Positions 19,288-29,049 of a stretch of 64,000 bases of DNA are shown piece after piece. The notes under the pieces are model-generated. The model did not search any database. It saw only the letters and a program-made list of their open reading frames with translations, and was not told the origin of the DNA. Position numbers and translations under genes: made by a program. The stretch's first letter is position 1. Every line of letters starts with the position of its first letter. The DNA is from Bradyrhizobium sp. LLZ17 (lineage in GTDB: Bacteria > Pseudomonadota > Alphaproteobacteria > Rhizobiales > Xanthobacteraceae), in assembly GCF_041200145.1 (NCBI RefSeq), contig NZ_CP165734.1, positions 3,534,001 to 3,598,000 of the forward strand. Direction: 5' to 3'.

Positions 19288-20568
19288 TCACGGAACGCCC
19301 ATAGACGGCTTCACCACTGTGTTTGAGATCTTTCCAATGACAACGCCGCATAGCCGTTCTATGTCGCGCTCTGTATGGTCCGCGGTAATGCACACCCGAA
19401 TCCCTGCTTTCCCTTGCGCAACTGTCGGAAAGAACGTGACTGAAGTATAGAAGCCTGCATCGAGAAGCTCTCTTGCGATTGCAATCGCCTTATATTCTGA
19501 TCCCATCTGAATCATTCGGATCGGAAATGATTTGCCTTGCTCGGCGGTTATAAGATGACGGTCGAAGATTTTGATTCGTTCCGCTAACCGCGTCTGCCGT
19601 TCGCCGAGCTCTGCGGAGCGATGAATCTTGCACGAGCCAAGCGCCGCTCCGACGGCCGCTAGATTGGGTTGCACTGAGAACGCGTATGGAATGGAGTACC
19701 GGCGAAACAGCGCTTCCTGGTCGGCCGTTCCAAGCATCACCATGCCGCCCGACGCCCCGAAGCCCTTCGCTAGCGAAGCAATTATGATAGTACGGTCACC
19801 TAGTACTTGCGGAAACTGAGAGCGAGCAAATCCCTCGCCTTTCTGTCCAAAGATCGATATACCATGAGCATCGTCGATATAGAGAAATAGACCATAGTGT
19901 TCCTGCAGTCGGCGCAGCTCCTTGACGGGGGCATTCCCACCCATCGAGTAAACACCATCGCATACGTAGGCGACTTGGGGATTTTCGCGGCACAGCCTTT
20001 CAAGAGCATCGAGGTCGTTGTGCTCAATGGTTTCCACGCGTGTTTCATCAGCCACTACTGGCTTGTGATACGCAAGCGATATGTGTGCAATGCGATCAAA
20101 GACTACGACCGGCTTTCTTCCGCCCGTCAACTGCCCCGAAGCAAGAAGGGGCATCACACCTAGATTGGCGAGCATAACGCTAGAGCTCGCGATCACGCGT
20201 GAAGAGAACATCTCCGACAAGGTCGTTTCAAGTTCCCCCATGAGATCGAAGTTGAGTCGCGTTCGCGCGCATGACCAATGCACCGATTGGTGTGCCTCTA
20301 TCGCGTCGATCGCGCCAGCGATGACAGTCGGATGGTTGTCCAGACCTAGATATGAACATCGCACGAAATCGACTATTTCAGGTCGACCGTCGAGCCGATC
20401 CCTGCCTAAAGCGAAGGTTCGCCCGCTCATAGAGCGTCCCTGGAGGGCCATAAGGCCAGCCTCGTGGGCTGCATCGAAATACGGTCGGCTCGTGTTGATC
20501 ATGTAAGCAGTATTACGAAAATGACCGTTTTGACGACCAGCATCTAAGAGCGGATTCTGCTGCTTCAT
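19288..20568 (-). CDS. Alpha-oxoamine synthase family PLP enzyme (BioF/CqsA-like)
   Basis: 426 residues of the AOS family, which joins an amino acid and an acyl-CoA with loss of CO2 (BioF, Kbl, HemA, serine palmitoyltransferase, CqsA). Visible motifs are VCDGVYSMGG (202-211), YIDDAHG (230-236, Asp and His that stack and hydrogen-bond PLP) and SLAKGFG with the Schiff-base lysine K268. An extra N-terminal part of about 40 residues precedes the fold. GGAG lies about nine bases before the ATG. The gene heads the minus-strand block with an SDR, a CoA-transferase and an aminotransferase. No other biotin genes are present, so ordinary biotin synthesis is unlikely. A product such as an alpha-amino-ketone, perhaps a signal of the CqsA kind, is inferred from family and context only. 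Confidence 0.88.
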   Translation of the reverse strand: MKQQNPLLDAGRQNGHFRNTAYMINTSRPYFDAAHEAGLMALQGRSMSGRTFALGRDRLDGRPEIVDFVRCSYLGLDNHPTVIAGAIDAIEAHQSVHWSCARTRLNFDLMGELETTLSEMFSSRVIASSSVMLANLGVMPLLASGQLTGGRKPVVVFDRIAHISLAYHKPVVADETRVETIEHNDLDALERLCRENPQVAYVCDGVYSMGGNAPVKELRRLQEHYGLFLYIDDAHGISIFGQKGEGFARSQFPQVLGDRTIIIASLAKGFGASGGMVMLGTADQEALFRRYSIPYAFSVQPNLAAVGAALGSCKIHRSAELGERQTRLAERIKIFDRHLITAEQGKSFPIRMIQMGSEYKAIAIARELLDAGFYTSVTFFPTVAQGKAGIRVCITADHTERDIERLCGVVIGKISNTVVKPSMGVP

Positions 20569-21110
20569 TTCATTTCTCCGTTCCAGCCGCCAAGCTTGCG
20601 CTGCTTAGCTCTGTGGCGCGTCAATTGACGGCGTCGTCCGAATTGGAACTCTGTTACATAGGGCAGCTTGAGCCGCCCCTTTTTTATTTCAGACGGACTT
20701 AACCACTCGCGAGGTGGCGTGAGGAGCTACCAGCTTGGATAGCTCGGTGAGCAGACAAGGGCCTACAGGCGTTCCTATTAGCCTCGTCCCGTCCTGATGT
20801 AACCCTGGGCGAGCGGCCTTGGCGATGCACAGCATAACCCCTGTAACGCGCGGTGGAAGACTCCGCCCCCTAGACGTCATGAGGAATCGCCCTCCTCGTT
20901 CGATAGCCGACGAGAGAGCGAGTGAACGAGGAACGAACCACGGAAGACTCGCCGTCGATTGATCCAGGGGGAAGGTGATCAAAACACCGGATACGTGGCG
21001 GACATGTTGCGCCTGAGGCGCGCGGGTGGGATCAAAGCGAATTGCGCGGCAGCTAGGCTGGAGCCATCAGACGGTGACGGACTAGGTGGCGACGGGCGGG
21101 CTGAACCTTT
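20569..21110. other. Upstream region of the AOS gene
   Basis: About 540 bases. It should hold the promoter of the minus-strand block. A stem-loop with a T-run is present on the plus strand at 20661-20686. I found no nod box and no sigma-54 site here. Confidence 0.4.
20661..20686 (+). terminator. Possible rho-independent terminator
   Basis: GGGCAGC-TTGA-GCCGCCC forms a seven-pair stem with one A-C mismatch, followed by six Ts on the plus strand. It points away from the AOS gene, so it would stop plus-strand transcription entering the IS-rich region. No plus-strand gene is known upstream. Confidence 0.35.
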
Positions 21111-21119
21111 CAAATCGCG

Positions 21120-21780
21120 TTAGCGCCCGAAGCAATCCGATGGCCTTGAACGTTCGCCGCGCGAGAGCTTCATTCGGCATTGCGGATGTGGTGCGCCAGG
21201 AGCTGTTGGCCGAAAAAGGCGTGGCAGTCAGCCGGCGAACGCTGTGATGTGGCGTGCAGCCCCATCCCGACGCGCTGAGGGCCGAAGCCTGACGACGACG
21301 CAGTTCGAGAGCTCGAGATCCCCGGCCTCCAGCTCCAGCTCGACTTCAGCGAGCGTCTAATCGAGATCGGAGAGGTGAGCAAGGCATTTGCTCATGGCTA
21401 CGTTCGGGATCGCGGCCGCGACATGTGCGTGCGTTCGGGCCGACAAGCAAGAGTACTAGTTCGCCGAACTCGAGAACTCTTTCACGACCCTCGGCTGCGT
21501 GCCCGAGAAAGCCCTCATGAGAGGCATCCGAGGCGCATCGCGCCCAGTGGGAACGCGAGGTGGCGAACGTGCGCGTACGGTACGACCGGCGAGGGCGCGA
21601 TCGCTCGCTTTGCGTGTGACGAGGCACACCGGTGCAAGCCGCTCCCCTTGCAGCCGTCGTTCGGGTCGTTGCACGGACTGGCCCGCGTGGTCGGCAAGGA
21701 TGGTGCCGAGATCGAACGAACAGCTGCACGGTGCGAGGGTGCCAGCTCCTGCTCTGCTGTCCTGCTATTGCGTGCTCTTG
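21120..21780 (+). pseudogene. IS21 IstA remnant, heavily degraded
   Basis: Scattered segments in all three plus frames read like an IstA transposase: QLQLDFSERLIEIGE at about 21330, HVRAFGPTSK at about 21430, and WEREVANVRVYGTTGEG near 21550-21600. The order is right but the frame changes many times. The remnant ends just before the IS4 insertion. Confidence 0.6.
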
Positions 21781-21837
21781 CCAACTACGAAGCAGTTAAC
21801 GAAAGGAGCTTCTGATGTGCGCAGAAGGCGTACGCGT

Positions 21838-21846
21838 ACGACGAAG
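21838..21846. repeat. 9-bp target-site duplication of the IS4 element
   Basis: ACGACGAAG at 21838-21846 is repeated exactly at 23442-23450, directly outside the terminal inverted repeats. A 9-bp duplication is normal for this branch of the IS4 family (for example IS50). Confidence 0.9.
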
Positions 21847-23441
21847 CTTTCAATTACCCACATTTCCGGCCGCTCCGATTTCGGCGCCGACTTCGATATC
21901 AGTGAGTCTGGAGAGTCCGCGCCAGATGACAACATTTCCGGCGGGCGGATCGCTGCCCTGGCCAGGTAGCCACCCAATCGTGCAAGTTTGGTCAAGTAGA
22001 ATGCAAGGGTCCCAGAGCGACATCGTCGATGGCTGGCGCCACTGATGAGTCGATCAAGCAACGCGATCTCGGTGTCCGTCAACGCGAGTTTCGGTGACGC
22101 GTCTGGAGCGATGCGATTGAGCATGGTGAGCCAGAGGACGCGCCAGCTAAGAATACAGAAGACCGCCATTAGATTGGCAAGTCGCTCCGCCGTCCTGAGT
22201 TTTGAGTCTTCCGCCTTGCAACCCGATTTCAGTATCTTATGGAACACCTCGATTTTCCATCGCATGGCGTACCAGTTGATCTTCTCGATTACTTCGGAGC
22301 GACTGCGGACGGCTAGGTCCGTGATGAGCTTCCATTCAATTGGTTTACGGCCCTGTGGCGTACCGCGCTCGTTGGCATGGATTATCGTCAGGTCGAGGGC
22401 TGGATAACGTTTCTGCTTCCCGATGGGAGGCAAGACTGCGATCCGCTTGAACTTGATTTCCAGCGCGGCCTTCGTCGTCTCACCCTTGTGTTGCGCACGT
22501 CTATGTAATGCAAGTCTTTGACGCTGGTTTCTTCCATCTCGGTCGCAAATCGTATGACCGCCGTCGCCTGCCAGCCGATCGACGCAGGCGCGGACAAGGA
22601 AGTGAGCGCCAAGCTCTTGCGTCAGGCAATACAATTCGTAGATGTCGCTTTCGCGGTCGCCAATGTGAATGCAAGGCGCCGGCTGTCCGAGCCGCTCGAT
22701 CGATTGCCTGAGATTGTCGAGCCTGCGAACGCTTTCCTTCTTCTCGATAGGAACGCGAGTCGGGTTAATCTTTTTCTTGAGCTGCGCGGTGCCTTTGAAC
22801 TTTTTCCGTGTCCAGAACTTCACCGCCGCCAATCCCAGCGGTAGGCCCTCGACAGTTACGGCGAGACTGGAATGCATCAGCATTCCGCAGACCGTGTGAT
22901 GACGCCAACGGCCATCCTTGTCCCGGCCGCTATTGACGCTCTTGGTCAGGCCGATGGCGCTCGTATTCGCACGTTGGTAGGAGAATTCCGTCGTGTCCTG
23001 AATGAGGAGAATTGGGCCCGTACAATCGTCGTAGCGCGTGCGTGTGGCGGCGAAGTGGCCGCTGAGGATGTCAGCTTCCTCCACGCGTTCGTTGGCGAAG
23101 AAGCGGTAGGCCGCCTTCGTGCTCGCCGAATCTTGGCATGCGAGCGGTATGCTTCCGCCCATGCCGTCACCAATTTGCTTCAACAGCTCCCCAAATCGCT
23201 GACCCAGACGGGCATCGTTGAAAGCTGCTTTGTCGATCTCCCGCTCCGTCCAATGTTCGACGGCGCTTTCAGCACCACATCCGGGCTGGCCGACGAACGA
23301 CACGTCGTTCCGCTTGAACGCATCAAGGCACCTCTGCCGCGATTCAGGTGCTCGACAATGAATCACAAGCGATTCATCCGATTCAAGATTTTTCGATCGG
23401 GGCTATCGCAATAGAATCAAGCATTTGTGGGTAATTGAAAG
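21847..23441 (-). mobile_element. IS4-family element with perfect 9-bp duplication
   Basis: The ends are perfect 16-bp inverted repeats, CTTTCAATTACCCACA at 21847-21862 and its complement at 23426-23441, giving 1595 bp. The flanking 9-bp direct repeats show it is in its original place of insertion. The transposase fills almost the whole element on the minus strand. Confidence 0.92.
21848..23366 (-). pseudogene. IS4-family (Tn5-like) transposase with frameshifts
   Basis: The N-terminal DNA-binding part reads FNDARLGQRFGELLKQIGD and SIPLACQDSASTKAAYRFF, as in Tn5-type proteins. The DDE core has ILLIQDTTEF (first Asp), IHIGDRESDIYELY (second Asp) and WKIEVFHKILKSGC, the YREK-type region with the Glu. 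Near 22480-22560 about 20 residues are in a different frame (the expected METS-like text, EMEETSVKDLHYIDVRNT, is in the neighbouring frame), so two shifts cancel. A further shift near 21965 makes the frame run past the native stop through the inverted repeat to 21765; the true end (SRLTDIEVGAEIGAAGN) is in another frame and stops at 21848. It is probably inactive. Confidence 0.85.
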
Positions 23442-23511
23442 ACGACGAAGGCCGCCAGATTGACGCAAGCGCGCGAGCACGACGAGCTCTATGAAGGGCG
23501 TTGCGTGAAGA

Positions 23512-24330
23512 TCAGGCAGCCTGCTGATCGGCGGGAGTGTCGCCTTGGCGGAGGAGCTTCCATTCCGTGCAGACTCGATACGGGAAGATCGGCGATACGG
23601 GCGACGATATCGGCGAGCCAGGCCTTGGGATCGACATCGTTAAGACGACAGGTGGTGATCATCGTCAGCATGATGGCGGCGCGGTCGGCACCGCGCAGGC
23701 TGCCGGCGAAGGTCCAATTGCGCCTTCCCAGGGCGATGCCTCTCAATGCGCGCTCAGCACAATTGTTGGTCAAGCAGATCCTGCCATCGTCGAGGAATCG
23801 GGCGAAGTCGTCCCAGCGCCTGAGCATGTAATTCATGGGCTTCAGGACCTCGGAGGAGCGCGAGAGGGGTTCGCGCTCGAGGAGCAGCCAGGCATGCATG
23901 TCCTCGAGAAGCGGCTTGCTCTTTTCCTGGCGCACGGCGCGCCGCTCGTCGGCGCCGCGGCCGTTGATGGCGCGCTCGATCTCGAACAAAGCGTCGAGGC
24001 GTCTGACCGCCTCCAACGCGATCGGCGAGACCGGTTTGCCCCTGTGGCCTTCCCGGGCGTTCTTCTCGATGTCGGCCAGCTCGAAGAAGCCCCGCCGCGC
24101 ATGCGCGAAGCAAAACGCCGGCGTAATCGGCAGCACCTTCTTCTGCGGATCGAACAACGGCTCGAAGCCGTTGTAGCAATCAGCTTGCAGGATACCGGCG
24201 AAGGCGGCCAGATGCTTCTGTGGATGCTCGCCTCGACGGTCGCTCGAGGCGTAATAGACCGCCGCCGGTGGCGCTGGCCCGGCGAAGGGCCGGTCATCCC
24301 GCACATATGTCCAGATCCTGCAGTCCAGAG
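23512..24330 (-). pseudogene. IS66 TnpC, C-terminal half
   Basis: The minus-strand frame reads YVRDDRPFAG, then FAGILQADCYNGFEPLFD, FCFAHARRGFFELAD, LDDGRICLTNNCAERALR and ALGRRNWTFAGS, the DDE half of IS66 TnpC. The N-terminal half is absent: the text is foreign upstream of about 24330. Near 23565 the frame shifts, and the native end (WKLLRQGDTPADQQAA) lies in another frame with its stop at 23512. Confidence 0.85.
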
Positions 24331-24958
24331 ACATGGAAGTAGAACTTGGCTTGGCGTCTGCAAGCGGACTGCCGCATTCCGACGCCTTCGATGCCGTCAC
24401 GCCTGCGAGCTCAACGGGCATCTACGGCGGCGCGTGGGAAGCGTTTACGCTCGATCCCTCCTCTTCGCTGTCAAAACTCTGGCGCATACTCGCCCGCTGC
24501 GCCGGGTGCAACGCTGGTTCAACTTTCTTGCTCATCATCTCCAACAGCAATCATTCAGCGAGCGTGCAAAGCGATAACAACCTGGCGCTTACTTCCAAAA
24601 CTGGTAGTGGGAAACGCTTCGCTTTGCCTGTACTCTTCGCGCTCCAGAGCACGTCGGGTCGCGATTTAGTTCCGCAGGTTTGGAGGCGATCGAGGGTCCG
24701 GAACACTAGGAGCTCGAGAAGGACATCCTATTCCGAACGGCAAATCGGATCTGGGCCGTGTACACCTTCCGCGGGTGGCCGACTTTTCCACCCCGGCGCA
24801 CAGCTTGCGGTGCTTCTCTGCGCCAATGGCCGCGGTTCGAAGAAAGCTGATCAAATACGGCATCAACGTTCTCGTAGTCTGATGGGTACGCTGAAGTTGC
24901 ACACGAATCCGAACTTTCGTGAACGGCGCGTTGTAAATTGAGGATCATGTATTGAAGA
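24331..24958. other. No gene recognised
   Basis: About 630 bases upstream of the truncated IS66 gene. Minus-strand frames between 24706 and 25131 are open but have no recognisable content. It includes the region before the small gene at 24959. Confidence 0.35.
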
Positions 24959-25255
24959 TTGGAGAAGTCGCTTGGATACCCCCCTTCGCGTAGGGCTACA
25001 GCGTCGACCGTCGTCTTCGTTGGCAGGAACCGTCGTGGTAACTGGGTTGCGGTCGAACAAAATGGCATTTTTGGCGGCTTGTTCATTAACCGCGCCCATG
25101 CTTTCAAATACGCGCGGTTTAAGAATGACAATCATCCGGAAGCGATCATGGAGGTATCGTGCGAAATCGAACTAAGATTTTCACCACGTCCAAATCACCG
25201 AAAGGAGGCGCGCGCACCTGACATCTCGGCGGCCCAGGTGCGCTCAAGTCGCTGA
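24959..25255 (+). CDS. Small conserved-looking hypothetical protein, 98 aa
   Basis: The middle reads VGRNRRGNWVAVEQNGIFGG, then LFINRAHAFKYARF, a pattern I know from small rhizobial hypothetical proteins (RGNWV followed by GGLF.NRA.A..YA). The frame opens with TTG at 24959, and no in-frame ATG is nearby, so the start is uncertain. The last 30 residues are basic and may be extended beyond the native end. It has no signal peptide or membrane segment. It stands alone between IS remnants. Function unknown. Confidence 0.5.
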   Translation: MEKSLGYPPSRRATASTVVFVGRNRRGNWVAVEQNGIFGGLFINRAHAFKYARFKNDNHPEAIMEVSCEIELRFSPRPNHRKEARAPDISAAQVRSSR

Positions 25256-25480
25256 CTTTGCTGCGCGTTCGCGAGCCGATCATCTATAATGTGTTCGCGC
25301 TGACTCCACTATCGAGCTTGGATGCGTAATCGGCACGTGCAGAGCACAATGACCGATCACTTGCTGACGGATTTCGTCCGGGGGGACCTCCGCTACAGAC
25401 GAACGCCGCTAAGCGGCAAGCACGCGAGAAGAGTATCCTGAACAGCCGACCTCCCCCAAACATGCGGCGCACAGGACTAA

Positions 25481-26895
25481 CACTACTTTGCAGATTTTGG
25501 CGACTGATTGGCGAAACTGGATCCCCAATCGGATTTTCGATCACATGGGCGGTCGGCTTTTGGAAGGTAGACCATGGTGGACACGAATCGAAGTGAAAGA
25601 CGAGCTTGGGCGCTGGCTCAAGCCATTCCTGGAGCGTTTAGGTCACAAGGCGCGGCGGCGGATGTGTCCGCCTTATATCTCGCGATTGATTTGACCGGGC
25701 GATCGCAAAGCGTTCAACCGATGGCGGCGCGACTGGGACCGCGCGAGTATGACCAGTTGCACCATTTCATCGCGATGGCCTCGGATGCGGCGCCGGTAGA
25801 GCGGAATTGCTCATTCAGGCCGATCTCCTGGTCGGCGGCAAAGATGCGGTGCTGAACGACATGGCGATGCCGAAGAAAGGGCGATCGATCGGTCGGCGTC
25901 GCTCCAAAATATGCCTCGTCTCTCGGCAAGACGGCCAATTGCCAAGCATTCGTGTCGCTGACGCTTGCGTAGGGTGAAGTGCCGGTCATGGTGGCATTAC
26001 GTATCTTCGTGCCCGAGACCTGGACGAGTAATCCGGTGCGCGTTAAGCGTGCGGGCGTTCCAGTCGACCACCGCGCAGCGCGGACCAAGCCCGAGATCGC
26101 CTTTGCGGAAATCGATCGCTTGATGGCAGCGGTATGCGCTTTCGGCTGTGTGTTGGCGGATGCCGGATACGCCCCCCAGCGCGCCATTCCGTCAGGGGCT
26201 CACGACACGCGGCCTGCCTGGGCGTTCGGTTTCCCCCGTCACCAGACGGATTATCCGGTGAACGGTAAATTCATCTGGCCGGTCGCCGCTCGAGGTCGTC
26301 CTCGCAATCGGCATATTTCGGATGTATTGTCGACGCCGGCAGAAGACATGCTGGCCAATGCCAAGTGGCGAAACGGGACCAAAGCCGGCTGGAAGCTCGC
26401 TTTGCCGCGGTTCGCGTGCGGACCGCTGATGGACTTGGGCAGCGGAAAGGACATGGGCCAGCAGCATCTTCCGGGAGACGAAGCCTGGCTCATCGGCGAA
26501 CATGGGACGTCGGGAGAGAAGAAATACTATCTCGCCAATATGCCTTCCAAGCCGAATCTGCGCACGTTAGCTGCTACGATCAAAGCTCGATGGATTTGCG
26601 AACAGGCCCATCAGCAGTTGAAGGAGGGACTCGGGCTTGATCACTTCGAGGGACGATCCTAGCAGGCTTTCATCGTCATGCGCTCATGACTATGATCCCT
26701 TGCGCATTCCTCTAGCATCGCCGTCTTGCACAAGCGGGGCGGAAAAAACGAATCAACGGTCCACGCATCAGCCGAGCCTGCCGGCCGTACGCCAAGCCAT
26801 CGTCGATCTCATGTTCAACACGACCTCAGCGAGGCCGTACTGCAGAGACAAAGCGGCGGAAAGCAGAGGCGTGAATAAATGGTGCCAAAGTAGTG
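25481..26895 (+). mobile_element. IS701-family element
   Basis: CACTACTTTG at 25481-25490 pairs with the complement CAAAGTAGTG at 26886-26895, giving a 1.4-kb element around an IS701-type transposase. No certain target duplication was found. Confidence 0.6.
25488..26870 (+). pseudogene. IS701-family transposase, several lesions
   Basis: The N-terminal frame reads LLEGRPWWTRIEVKDELGRW, then KPFLERLGHKARRRM, and meets a TGA at 25692-25694 where Gly is expected. The text continues in another frame as SVQPMAARLGPREYDQLHHF. It shifts again near 25800-25980 and then reads FVPETWTSNPVRVKRAGVP, VLADAGY, RWICEQAHQQLKEGLGLDHF and a TAG at 26660-26662 after the GRS codons. The tail HRHALMTMI continues beyond it. 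These are the hallmarks of IS701 DDE transposases. It cannot be translated as one protein. Confidence 0.85.
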
Positions 26896-27140
26896 CTGGC
26901 GGCCGGGTGGTTTGACTCATGATTGCCCCCTCTCCTACGGGACTGCCGTCAGCTTGCACGCGAGGCGCTCACGACTACCGAAAAAGGACTCTGCACCGTT
27001 TATCAACACGGCTTGCTGTAGCACAATCCCATATTCCTCCTACAATGGGTAGTGCCTCGGTCCATCGTTAATGCAGTAGCATGGCTAATGTCTCGCCCAG
27101 CGTGGACGCAGCTCATCAGCATGTGGACGGAGGTCCAGCA

Positions 27141-27851
27141 ATGACCAACGTGTTTAATCCATTGCAAGTCTCACGGTTTCTTAGACAATATGACGACGCT
27201 GCCGCGCAAAAGGGCCTCAAGCTTGCGCTGGGATTTGATTTTCATGAGTATGTCTCGATCACACGCGCTCTTCCAACAAAGAGGCCGACGTATCCAAATT
27301 TCCGGCCAGATCGCTCACCGATTAAAGCGGGCGAGGGATATTGGATGGTAGGCCTTGACAAGAATAGCGAAGTCGCCCTCGTACAGGCTGCTCGACTGTA
27401 TGACCTTTCACAGACCAACCTTGCAGAACATCTGGAGTCTCTAAACGCGTTCTATGCTGATCCGGGCCTGCATGCACATCCTCAAGACCGTTGTACTTGC
27501 GTGGCGCCAAGCGCGAGGACGATTACTGGCAATGTGGCTTACCATGGAGATTTTTGGCTGCGCAGCGACTTTAGAGCACGGGGCCTGCCCAAGATCATGG
27601 CGGCAATGCTGCGGGGCATATCGTTTGCGCTGTGGGTTCCTGACTTCGTATGTGGTCTCGCAGGGCGGTGGATCCTGGATAAGGGCGTTCTTGCGCAATA
27701 CGGAGATGCGCATTATGAACCAGGCGGGTCCATATTGCGGCTCGTAGAAGAGGACATCGTGGACGACGATTTGCTCGTTTGGCTTACCGGCGAAGAGTTG
27801 AGGGGCCTTGTTGATCGTCACGACAAAAGTGAGCTGGCGTTGCCCAGGTGA
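27141..27851 (+). CDS. Hypothetical protein, possibly acetyltransferase-like, 236 aa
   Basis: GGAGGT lies seven bases before the ATG at 27141, which makes this start better than the ATG at 27081. The chain opens MTNVFNPLQVSRFLRQYDDA and contains GYWMVGLDKNSEVAL at about 75-90, TGNVAYHGDFWLRSDFRARG at about 145-165 and GGSILRLVEEDIVDDDLLVW near the end. The middle motif, with a strand followed by RARGL and a helix, recalls a GNAT acetyl-CoA loop, but the similarity is weak. No signal peptide. It is isolated between IS701 and IS5/IS256 debris. I recognise the type as a rhizobial hypothetical but cannot give a function. Confidence 0.7.
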   Translation: MTNVFNPLQVSRFLRQYDDAAAQKGLKLALGFDFHEYVSITRALPTKRPTYPNFRPDRSPIKAGEGYWMVGLDKNSEVALVQAARLYDLSQTNLAEHLESLNAFYADPGLHAHPQDRCTCVAPSARTITGNVAYHGDFWLRSDFRARGLPKIMAAMLRGISFALWVPDFVCGLAGRWILDKGVLAQYGDAHYEPGGSILRLVEEDIVDDDLLVWLTGEELRGLVDRHDKSELALPR

Positions 27852-28449
27852 TGCGACTATCGCAGCCTACGCCGCTGGGTACGCGAGCGACGTCGGTATG
27901 ATGGCTTCCGACAATGCACATAGGTCTCGTCCTAGGCTTCACGATGTATGGTTTCAATTGAGCACGAGTAAGAATGTCGTCCGACAGATAACCGGTCGAG
28001 AAGCTGCGTGGTTGGCATTGAACCCGGCGCGACCAGTCGCGATGAGCACCCCAGACAATCGCGAGCCGTCCACTTTTTGCTGTCGAATCCCATCCCAAAC
28101 CTCCGTCCAAGCCGGAGGCTTCTTTCGCAGAGCTATACCGCTTCATCAACGGCGGGCACTTCGTCTCAGCCATCGTCAGGATCCGAGCCAACCACGAACG
28201 TGCCGCCATAACAGCGCGGCCGCGGGCATGCGGTGCGTCGTTGCGCCATGCGGTGGGGCAAGAAACGTGTGCCGTCGATAGCGGCGGCCTTCTCCCGTTG
28301 AGCATTGCGCGCGGTAAGCCGGTCAGTTGGACTGAGCCGGAGGGGGCCAAGCTGGTAGTGAAGCTCGCCCATGTCCCGGCCCTGCCAGCGAGGCTGTTCG
28401 TCCGGGACTTGCGCGGAAGACGCAGGAGATGGTGTTCGATGTCGAGGAC
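27852..28449. other. No gene recognised
   Basis: About 600 bases. A minus-strand frame of 250 codons (27784-28536) overlaps the end of the preceding gene and an IS5 remnant on the other strand and is rich in Arg, Ser and Pro, so I treat it as a shadow frame. Confidence 0.4.
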
Positions 28450-28720
28450 CGGGCGTTCGCGCCCTTGTGAGATCGAGGTCCGCGCCCCATTGTTAGGGAG
28501 CACAATACATGAGGCAATGAGTTTTGGTGTGTGCACGTCAGGCCAGAAGCGGCGGTGAAACCCGCGTATCAGCCATTGAGCCGATCATAGCCCATCTCAA
28601 ATCCAAAACATCGCGACGCTCGGAGCTCGGCAGCCCAATGCCGACCACGGCTCCGCCGCCGGACAACTTCTGTCGCCTCATCCCCTGCCTGTCGTTTTGC
28701 CAAATCGACGTCCAGCTCGT
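28450..28720 (+). pseudogene. IS5-family transposase, C-terminal remnant
   Basis: Plus-strand text reads MSFGVCTSGQKRR and, after a shift, AIEPIIAHLKSK, followed by degraded text. In IS5-type transposases FISGQKR and AVEPVIGHLK occur in this order near the C-terminus. Only these short matches remain, so the assignment is tentative. Confidence 0.45.
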
Positions 28721-29049
28721 CCTGCCGACTTTAGCCTGTCCTGAGCTGAAGTCCGGGTTCTCAAAAATAAACGATTCCGATCGTTACCGCGAGCAGGATT
28801 GTTGACGAGTGTTACTTACGGCGCGAGACAGCTTTCCTTTTCAAACGCGGCTGAGTTTTCAAAGGCCGACCAGACCAAAGATGAGCTATGCGGGAAGGCG
28901 GGTGATGACGGAATGAGATAGGCGGCGTATCGAGGCGGGTGTCGAGCCTGCCAGAACCTCTCAAGGAAAGCGATACGCCATGAACGCAAGACTAGCAATA
29001 TTGTTGCCCTTCGTCCGCTTGATGATCTCGACGATCCACTGACCAATAT
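28721..29049. other. No gene recognised
   Basis: About 330 bases between the IS5 and IS256 remnants. Nothing convincing on either strand. Confidence 0.35.

Noticed and set aside
19288..20568. bioF of a biotin operon
   Set aside because: No bioA, bioB or bioD is present in the window, and the neighbours point to another pathway.
20689..20982. 97-codon minus-strand ORF upstream of the AOS gene, considered as an intron or IS tail
   Set aside because: I could not find a group II intron domain V or any known IS end here and leave it unassigned.
27784..28536. 250-codon minus-strand ORF
   Set aside because: It overlaps the 3' end of a real plus-strand gene and an IS5 remnant on the opposite strand, and its composition is that of a shadow frame in GC-rich DNA.
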